From assembly GCA_013331575.1 (NCBI GenBank), contig DUGD01000015.1:1-9995 (forward strand): a stretch of 9,995 nt of DNA. Direction: 5' to 3'. A program made the translations under genes and the position numbers. The notes below the pieces were generated by a model, which had not been told where the DNA came from, did no database searches, and worked only from the letters and a program-made list of their open reading frames with translations. Every line of letters begins with the position of its first letter. Position 1 is the stretch's first letter. The DNA is from Candidatus Woesearchaeota archaeon (GTDB lineage Archaea; Nanobdellota; Nanobdellia; Woesearchaeales; UBA525). This document shows, piece by piece, positions 5,862-9,995 of the stretch.

Positions 5862-6851
5862 TTATCCGAAGAGTGAGCCGAGCCCTGCTGCGGCATCCTC
5901 TTCTTTCTTCTCTTCCTTCTTCTCCGCAGGCGCCGCGTGTTCCGTCGCCGTGGATGCTACCGCCATGTTCGCGCCGATCTCTGCCTGCATGTCTGCAGGT
6001 AAGTATTTGGCGACGCCCATGGCTTGGAAGTATGCCTTCGCGAGCACTTGCTTCGCGTTCTCGTCAGTGAGGAGGTTTGCTTCGAGCGCGAGTCCTGCCG
6101 CGTCGTAGTGCGCCTTCTGCACGAGGTCTGTGATGTTGCTCGGCAGCGCATATGCGATGTTGAACGCTAGGCTCTTTGCCGCTAGTGCTGCTGCGTTGAG
6201 GTCGGCCTTGAATTTATCCTCGTCGATATCGAGGATCTTGCCGTCGAGGAGTTTTCCGTCCTCGTACGCGATGACAAGATTGAGTCCGATGCGCATCGGC
6301 TCCACGCCCATGCGCGCGAGGAATCCTGCCGCTTTATCGCTTACGACTGTACCGGCCTTGGCGAGGACCGCATCCTGCTTGATGACGACCTTGCCCTGGT
6401 CGATGCCGGCTTTGATGCCGAGCTGACCGAGCTCGCCGATGATTGGTCCGGGCGGGAAGCTTGTCGGGCCCGCAGGGACCACGAGGTCGTGCGGTGCGAT
6501 CTGTCCTGCCTTGATGGGAGCCTTCGATTGGTTCTTCTTGAGTGTTTTGAACAGCGAGAACGGGTTCTCAGCGGTGAAGAGGAGCGCGGGAGTTCCATGC
6601 AGGCTCTTGATGAGCTCTTGGATGCCGGGCTTCTTGCTCGTCTCTATCGCTTTCTTGATGACGTTCTTCTTGGCCATGATGATATGGACCTTGCCGCGCA
6701 GCTTGGTGCGCATGGACGCGAGGTTGCGCGCCGGCAGGCTCTCCATATTCGCGATGGCGATGATCGGGGTGCTCTCGATGAGCTTGGCGAGCTGTACGAC
6801 AGATGCCTTCTTCTCGTCGCTGATGTGAGCGGAGTAGTTCGTGCGTGCCAT
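5862..6851 (-). CDS. rpl10: 50S ribosomal protein L10 (P0)
   Basis: Stalk base protein uL10/P0, which anchors L12 dimers to 23S rRNA. It has 329 residues. The rRNA-binding domain (about 1-105) contains the VVQLAKLIES, RTKLRGKVHIIMAKKNVIKKAIE and HGTPALLFT segments. The archaeal/eukaryotic insertion domain follows (PAGPTSFPPGPIIGELGQLGI from about 130). Helices for L12 binding lie at about 225-300, and the tail [19 protein letters not shown] ends as L12 does. The start is ATG 6851; longer in-frame ATGs upstream lie inside L1 and are rejected. Its start codon comes 5 bases after the L1 stop, and GAGCTGAT, one mismatch from GAGGTGAT, overlaps the L1 end as a ribosome binding site. This implies translational coupling to L1. 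Confidence 0.96.
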   Translation of the reverse strand: MARTNYSAHISDEKKASVVQLAKLIESTPIIAIANMESLPARNLASMRTKLRGKVHIIMAKKNVIKKAIETSKKPGIQELIKSLHGTPALLFTAENPFSLFKTLKKNQSKAPIKAGQIAPHDLVVPAGPTSFPPGPIIGELGQLGIKAGIDQGKVVIKQDAVLAKAGTVVSDKAAGFLARMGVEPMRIGLNLVIAYEDGKLLDGKILDIDEDKFKADLNAAALAAKSLAFNIAYALPSNITDLVQKAHYDAAGLALEANLLTDENAKQVLAKAYFQAMGVAKYLPADMQAEIGANMAVASTATEHAAPAEKKEEKKEEDAAAGLGSLFG

Positions 6852-6856
6852 TGGTA

Positions 6857-7501
6857 TCAGCTCAGTTTGACCGGCTTGCTCATGGTGACCTTGAGGTACA
6901 CATGCCGGACGTTGTTCTCCTCCTTGGGGAGGTTGTGGACTATCTGCTCGTAGAGCGATTTGATATTGTCGACGACTTGCTGTTCGGTCATCGCCTGGGT
7001 CCCGACCATCGTCTGGACGGTAGGGGCCTTCTTGATGCTGATTTTGATGGTCTTCTGCAGGCGTTCGAGAAGTGGTGCGAGCGGCGCCTTGGGGGGTACG
7101 ATGCATCCTGCTTTGGGATTGGGCATCTTCCCTCGTGGACCGAGCACACGGCCGAAACTCGCCGCGATCTTAGGCATGATGTTGGCCTGACCGAGGAAGT
7201 AATCGTATTTCCCCGCTATCTTGCGCAGCTCTTTCTTCTGCATGCGTTCGAACTGCGACTGCTCGAGCGCGAGATCGACTATCTTTTTCGCGTCATCGAT
7301 CATCTCGGGACCGACGAGCGCGCAGACGGTGCGTTTGCGGCCGACAGTGTGAGGCGTCGTGGCGAAGAACTCGACTTGCTCTGCAGGGTTCTTGAGATTC
7401 AAGTCCTTGCAGGCGATGATGAGATCGTACGATTGCGCGAAGTTGCGCTTCTGAGTGTGCAATTCGCGTACTGCTGCGTGGATTTTTTGGTCGTCTATCA
7501 T
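6857..7501 (-). CDS. rpl1: 50S ribosomal protein L1
   Basis: Universal uL1, which forms the mobile L1 stalk that moves deacylated tRNA out of the E site. It has 214 residues, the usual archaeal size. The two-domain L1 fold is recognised by MIDDQKIHAAVRELH at the start, the middle-domain segment DYFLGQANIMPKIAASFGRV, and the signature GRVLGPRGKMPNPKAG at about 126-141. The start is ATG 7501 with GGAGGAG (7514-7508) close ahead. It is the first gene of the operon; L11, often next to L1 in archaea, is not in the window. In bacteria and methanogens L1 represses its own mRNA; the short folded leader described separately could serve that purpose here, but this is inferred. Confidence 0.97.
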   Translation of the reverse strand: MIDDQKIHAAVRELHTQKRNFAQSYDLIIACKDLNLKNPAEQVEFFATTPHTVGRKRTVCALVGPEMIDDAKKIVDLALEQSQFERMQKKELRKIAGKYDYFLGQANIMPKIAASFGRVLGPRGKMPNPKAGCIVPPKAPLAPLLERLQKTIKISIKKAPTVQTMVGTQAMTEQQVVDNIKSLYEQIVHNLPKEENNVRHVYLKVTMSKPVKLS

Positions 7502-7530
7502 AGGAGACTCCTCCCGAAGGAGTTGTGTGT
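7502..7530 (-). promoter_or_regulatory. L1 leader with two competing hairpins over the RBS
   Basis: The TATA box at 7559-7553 predicts a start near 7530 and a leader of about 29 nt. Hairpin A pairs CTCC (7522-7519) with GGAG (7514-7511) around a TTCG tetraloop closed by C-G, an unusually stable type. Hairpin B pairs AGGA (7512-7509) with TCCT (7505-7502) around GTC, directly before the ATG. They share bases 7512-7511, so they exclude each other, and both bury part of the GGAGGAG ribosome binding site. A regulatory role is inferred. Confidence 0.45.
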
Positions 7531-7552
7531 GATGATGCGAATTTTGAGCCCC

Positions 7553-7559
7553 TTTATAA
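7553..7559 (-). promoter_or_regulatory. TATA box of the L1 operon
   Basis: TTATAAA on the minus strand, set in a near-palindromic CCCTTATAAAGGG. The centre lies about 55 bp before the L1 ATG, leaving a leader of about 29 nt with the ribosome binding site. No other TATA box of this quality is seen in the operon, so it probably drives all five genes. Confidence 0.65.
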
Positions 7560-7620
7560 GGGTTTCGTTCTCTGTGGCTCTGAGTTAAACCCCGGTTTCT
7601 TTTCTGTTGTGGCGGCGCAT

Positions 7621-7639
7621 ATATGGACGTCGTCCATAT
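7621..7639. repeat. Inverted repeat upstream of the L1 promoter
   Basis: ATATGGAC (7621-7628) and GTCCATAT (7632-7639) are perfect 8-bp inverted halves separated by GTC. The element lies about 62 bp upstream of the L1 TATA box and 67 bp beyond the 3' end of the helical-repeat gene. It could be a dimeric regulator site. The left half, ATATAT overlapping 7619-7624, also resembles a plus-strand TATA box, but no gene follows it. Confidence 0.4.
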
Positions 7640-7705
7640 TTACGACATCGAGGGTTGCAATAAATCCCGAGCGTCTGTACGTGCGCTAAGGCCACACCAA
7701 CACTA

Positions 7706-8101
7706 TTATTGGCTCGTGCCGAAATTCGCATCCAAGAACTCTATCATGATGCTGTCGCCGAGCTTTTGGTAGACTGCTTTCGCAGCGTCGAGGTGGTGTG
7801 CCGCGATGCACTCCTGCGCTAGGTTCTCGAGGACGTCCTCTTTCTCTATATGTAGCAGGAAATACGCGGCGATACCCGGTTTGCGTTGCTGCAAGAACCA
7901 TCTGCCGTATTCATTGAGCATGTCGTGGTTCTCGGCAGCAGCGTACGCTTTCGCGGCTTCAGCATGATGTTCTTTATGCATGAGGATGTTACCCGCCTCG
8001 GTGAAGAGCGCTTTCCGGAGATCTTTCGAGATGGATGCTAGGTTGACCGAGCCTACGCCTTCATTGACTATCTTCTCGACGATAGGGTGGTGCTCCATCA
8101 T
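7706..8101 (-). CDS. Small TPR-like helical-repeat protein, unknown function
   Basis: An unrecognised all-helical protein of 131 residues. From about residue 38 it shows degenerate repeats of paired helices: AGNILMHKEHHAEAAKAYAAAENHDMLNEYGRWF, then KPGIAAYFLLHIEKEDVLENLAQECIA, then HHLDAAKAVYQKLGD. The small-residue positions (AAKAYAAA, AAKAVYQK) are those of TPR-like repeats, which usually bind proteins. There is no signal peptide or membrane segment. The start is ATG 8101 with GGAGGG (8114-8109) 7 bases ahead; ATG 8098 is the next codon. A TATA box at 8165-8159 predicts a start near 8136. The gene is divergent from the 194-residue gene and appears monocistronic. Its partner cannot be named. 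Confidence 0.85.
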   Translation of the reverse strand: MMEHHPIVEKIVNEGVGSVNLASISKDLRKALFTEAGNILMHKEHHAEAAKAYAAAENHDMLNEYGRWFLQQRKPGIAAYFLLHIEKEDVLENLAQECIAAHHLDAAKAVYQKLGDSIMIEFLDANFGTSQ

Positions 8102-8140
8102 ATAGTATCCCTCCTTATTCTGGTCATGCTCAGTTCTATT

Positions 8141-8152
8141 CACTCCGGAGTG
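8141..8152. promoter_or_regulatory. Palindrome in the helical-repeat gene promoter
   Basis: CACTCCGGAGTG is a perfect 12-bp palindrome lying between the minus-strand TATA box (8165-8159) and the predicted transcription start near 8136. A dimeric repressor bound there would block polymerase, a common archaeal arrangement. No protein is identified, and a chance palindrome cannot be excluded. Confidence 0.4.
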
Positions 8153-8158
8153 GTTCGA

Positions 8159-8165
8159 CTATATG
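8159..8165 (-). promoter_or_regulatory. TATA box of the helical-repeat gene
   Basis: CATATAG on the minus strand, centred at 8162. It predicts a transcript start near 8136 and a leader of about 35 nt that contains the GGAGGG ribosome binding site of the gene starting at 8101. Confidence 0.45.
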
Positions 8166-8200
8166 AATGTTCCGGGCTCGACGATACTCGTGGCCGCGGT

Positions 8201-8208
8201 TTTATATT
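8201..8208 (+). promoter_or_regulatory. TATA box of the 194-residue gene
   Basis: TTTATATT centred 26 bp before the ATG at 8230, with no Shine-Dalgarno sequence between. It predicts a leaderless mRNA and is the reason for choosing ATG 8230 over the in-frame ATG at 8167, which lies upstream of this box. Confidence 0.55.
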
Positions 8209-8229
8209 GGTGCGCGCGTTCCTCGTTCC

Positions 8230-8814
8230 ATGCGCATCGTTGACGTCCCGTTCGATTTGCAAAAGTGGAGTTCTTGCGAAACGAGCATCGTGCAACCATA
8301 CACCCATGGTCTTATTCGTCAGACCCTTGCGACGCAAGGTGTCTGTTCGGAAAACGACGTCATCTATCGTGGTGGGTTCGGTCGGTTGGATGATTTCGAC
8401 CGTCTTGTGGCGACGGGAACTGATTATGATTCTGCCATAGTCGCCGATGGTGATTGGCGCGGGCACCACGCGGTGTACGCGTCACCGCTTGAACGCGTCG
8501 CGCAAGAACCCTGGTGCCGCGGATTCGATCCGCTTTACTGGGCGCTCAAGGGACATCGGCACGGGACTGCGTACAACCCTGTGAACGCGATAGTAGCATA
8601 CCGAATGGATGCTATGGTGCATATCGGCAGTGATATCTATGCGTTCAAGAACAGGGTTCCGACGACGGACGCTATAGCGACGATTTTACTGTTGCGGCTT
8701 CAGCATAAGACGTCGGTGTATGTTGAGCGCAACATCGTCTCCCCACTCATCGCGTGGCGTGGGCGGAGGGTCTTGGCGCGGAAGATGCGTCGTTTCATAG
8801 AGGAGTCTTCTTGA
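8230..8814 (+). CDS. Unrecognised 194-residue protein
   Basis: I do not recognise this protein. It is soluble, with no signal peptide and no clear membrane segment. Features that stand out are DVIYRGGFG (43-51), HHAVYASPLERVAQEPW (79-95), NPVNAIVAYRMDA (116-128) and IYAFKNRVPTT (136-146), and a very basic C-terminal helix (RGRRVLARKMRRF, 177-189). The order of a YRG strand, a VYASP strand followed by a helix, then an IVAYRMD strand loosely recalls the core of ADP-ribosyltransferase-like or KptA-like folds. This is pattern reading only and no catalytic Glu can be assigned. The start is ATG 8230, 26 bp after a TATA box. Its 3' end overlaps the phosphatase gene tail to tail by 20 bp. Confidence 0.8.
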   Translation: MRIVDVPFDLQKWSSCETSIVQPYTHGLIRQTLATQGVCSENDVIYRGGFGRLDDFDRLVATGTDYDSAIVADGDWRGHHAVYASPLERVAQEPWCRGFDPLYWALKGHRHGTAYNPVNAIVAYRMDAMVHIGSDIYAFKNRVPTTDAIATILLLRLQHKTSVYVERNIVSPLIAWRGRRVLARKMRRFIEESS

Positions 8815-9721
8815 TCACCGCGAGCGTGAGATCGTCTTCCGGAGGGCTGAATGCTTGTAGGCCGTCCATTATCGCGCTGTAGATCCCGCGGGCATCGTGC
8901 TCTTTATTTTCACGCAGTATCTGTTCGAGATGCGTCTCGAAGAAATTTAGCGTTCCCTCGCCCTGCTCTGTGAATCCATCGGTGTAGAGAAGGAGGATAT
9001 CTCCTTCGCCGAGCAGTCGGATCTCGTTCACCGCGTATTTGTTCTTCGTCCCGAATGTGCGTTTGAAGTTCTCTGTATCGACGCGGTATTCCGACGGGAG
9101 GACTCCGAGCGGTGTCGAGTTCTTGGTCCTATCCGGGTCGAGTGGCATGATGCGGTCGTATTTCCTCGAGAACACTATCGGGTATGGGTGGCCTGCGGAG
9201 AGGAACCTGAATGTGCCGTCGTTGTGCACTTCACCGTACATCATCGTGGTGTATGGCTTGCTTTTCAAGTACTCTGCGGTGATATGGTTGTAGAATTGCG
9301 TGTTGAGGATCTCGAACAGGTCGGCTGTGACTTCACCGTTGCATTTTAGTTCGTACGCGACGCCCATCCGGAACGCGGCATGCAAATAGTTAGTGATCAT
9401 GCTGCTGCTCGCGCTATGCCCTGCGACGTCCGCGATGAGTATGCCGAACCGGTCACGGTTCGCCGCGAGCTTGACGGCGAGCGATTCATTCCCTGCGTTT
9501 TCGGCCGCGGCGATCTTAGCGTCGAGACCGTACACCTCGAAATTGACAATGGCGAGGTGATCCCCTCCGACGCACGCCTTGAGCGGTGTGATCGCGGCGA
9601 AGTAATCGATATCGGGTAGCGTCGGGAAATGTCCTTTGCGCGGCAAGATGAGCGATGCCGTCTCTTGGAATTGCAAGAGCTCCTGGACGAGTTCTTTGTG
9701 GCTCCAATTCGCAATCGACAT
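8795..9721 (-). CDS. RsbU/SpoIIE-type PP2C protein phosphatase
   Basis: A stand-alone serine/threonine phosphatase of the bacterial RsbU/SpoIIE class of metal-dependent (PPM/PP2C) phosphatases, which typically dephosphorylates anti-anti-sigma-like (STAS) partners. It has 308 residues and no transmembrane or sensor domain. Motifs in order are the N-terminal helix ending SLILPRKG (23-30), VGGDH (51-55), DVAGHS (98-103), SAGHPYP (175-181), PLGVLPSEY (204-212), LLLYTDGFTE (243-252) and EDDLTL (295-300). The metal-binding Asp residues of GGD, DVxGH, TDG and DD are kept, so it is probably active. The start is ATG 9721 with GGGTG six bases ahead; GTG 9730 is an alternative adding three residues. It overlaps the converging neighbour by 20 bp. 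No STAS or kinase partner lies in the window. Confidence 0.92.
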   Translation of the reverse strand: MSIANWSHKELVQELLQFQETASLILPRKGHFPTLPDIDYFAAITPLKACVGGDHLAIVNFEVYGLDAKIAAAENAGNESLAVKLAANRDRFGILIADVAGHSASSSMITNYLHAAFRMGVAYELKCNGEVTADLFEILNTQFYNHITAEYLKSKPYTTMMYGEVHNDGTFRFLSAGHPYPIVFSRKYDRIMPLDPDRTKNSTPLGVLPSEYRVDTENFKRTFGTKNKYAVNEIRLLGEGDILLLYTDGFTEQGEGTLNFFETHLEQILRENKEHDARGIYSAIMDGLQAFSPPEDDLTLAVIKKTPL

Positions 9722-9758
9722 ATATGACACCCAAGATGGTTGTAGGAGTCCGAGATCG

Positions 9759-9766
9759 CTTATAAG
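9759..9766 (-). promoter_or_regulatory. TATA box of the phosphatase gene
   Basis: CTTATAAG, an 8-bp palindrome, centred about 41 bp before ATG 9721. It predicts a transcript start near 9737 and a leader of about 15 nt that would include the GGGTG ribosome binding site. With the GTG 9730 start, the mRNA would be nearly leaderless. Confidence 0.5.
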
Positions 9767-9801
9767 GATTCTCCAATGTCTGTTTATTGTGCTGTTTAGC
9801 A

Positions 9802-9852
9802 GTTATGCGAAATAGCGTGTATCGTTAGTCGGAACAATTTGTTGTGCGAAAT
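9802..9852 (+). repeat. Imperfect direct repeat in the tRNA-phosphatase gap
   Basis: GTTATGCGAAAT (9802-9813) and GTTGTGCGAAAT (9841-9852) differ at one of 12 bases, with starts 39 bp apart. They lie in the otherwise unexplained gap between the phosphatase promoter and the tRNA gene. This may be a regulator site or chance. Confidence 0.25.
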
Positions 9853-9894
9853 TATGTGGCTGCAGGCCTTCCCTGCTACGAGAATGAAAGGAGG

Positions 9895-9921
9895 AAAAAA
9901 TAGGATTTGCGGCTTGCAAAT
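9895..9921 (-). terminator. Hairpin and T-run after tRNA-Glu
   Basis: On the minus strand ATTTGC (9921-9916) and GCAAAT (9910-9905) pair around a 5-nt loop, followed after four bases by T6 (9900-9895). The hairpin overlaps the tRNA discriminator base. Oligo-T alone terminates archaeal transcription, so the hairpin may instead mark the trailer for 3' processing. Confidence 0.5.
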
Positions 9922-9995
9922 GCTCCCGCCGGGATTCGAACCCGGGTCCCTACCGTGAGAGGGTAGGATGATTGGCCGGACTACACTACAGGAGC
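9921..9995 (-). tRNA. tRNA-Glu (anticodon CUC)
   Basis: A complete 75-nt tRNA on the minus strand. Acceptor arms GCTCCTG (9995-9989) and CGGGAGC (9928-9922) pair with one G-U, and the discriminator is A at 9921. The D arm, GTGTAGTCCGGCCAATCAT, has the typical archaeal tRNA-Glu form. The anticodon stem CTACC/GGTAG encloses the loop CTCTCAC, giving anticodon CTC (reads GAG). The variable loop has 4 nt, and the T arm is CCGGG-TTCGAAT-CCCGG. There is no intron and no encoded CCA. The promoter lies outside the window. Confidence 0.96.

Noticed and set aside
6852..7106. Longer L10 reading frame starting inside L1.
   Set aside because: The extra residues are the L1 gene read in another frame; L10 begins at MARTNYSAHI with a ribosome binding site just ahead.
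8167..8229. Start of the 194-residue protein at ATG 8167.
   Set aside because: It lies upstream of the TATA box at 8201-8208 and has no ribosome binding site.
1..9995. CRISPR array, insertion sequence, integrase or toxin-antitoxin pair.
   Set aside because: No regularly spaced repeats, transposase motifs or terminal inverted repeats were found; the tRNA at the right edge has no adjacent integrase in the window.

Overview
The window is archaeal. It encodes archaeal/eukaryotic-type ribosomal proteins (eS6, uL16 in its L10e form, P1-type L12, a P0-type L10 with a P1-like tail), a NOG1 GTPase and an archaeal-pattern tRNA-Glu. Promoters look like TATA boxes about 26-27 bp upstream of either the start codon or a short leader. 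Intergenic gaps are short and genes are compact. A small-genome (DPANN-like) archaeon would fit, but the phylum cannot be fixed from this sequence.

Layout. 1-1253 (-): 5' two-thirds of arginyl-tRNA synthetase, running off the window. 1470-2060 (+): four-helix membrane protein, divergent from argS. 2061-2272: convergent gap containing a strongly folded candidate RNA. 2273-2677 (-): eS6, preceded by a structured leader and a perfectly palindromic TATA box shared with NOG1 (2811-3788, +). 3789-3954: gap with three small hairpins and the T-rich terminator of the next operon. 7501 down to 3955 (-): a translation operon in the order L1, L10, L12, a 319-residue coiled-coil protein, L10e. 7706-8101 (-): small helical-repeat protein. 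8230-8814 (+): unrecognised 194-residue protein. 8795-9721 (-): RsbU/SpoIIE-type PP2C phosphatase, overlapping the previous gene tail to tail by 20 bp. 9921-9995 (-): complete tRNA-Glu(CUC).

How the genes work together. Most of the window serves translation: charging of tRNA-Arg, tRNA-Glu, the L1 stalk, the P-stalk (L10/L12), eS6, L10e and the large-subunit assembly GTPase NOG1. The coiled-coil gene inside the stalk operon is probably ribosome- or RNA-associated too. The right-hand part (7.7-9.7 kb) differs: it holds two unrecognised small proteins and a signalling phosphatase of a type better known from bacteria.

Two initiation modes are visible. argS, NOG1 and the 194-residue gene (and possibly the membrane protein) have a TATA box about 26-27 bp before the start codon and no Shine-Dalgarno sequence, so they look leaderless. 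eS6, L1, L12, the coiled-coil gene and the helical-repeat gene have clear GGAGG- or GGTGA-type ribosome binding sites. The most novel signals are RNA-level: the fold at 2120-2210, the three-way-junction leader of eS6, and the two competing hairpins over the L1 ribosome binding site.
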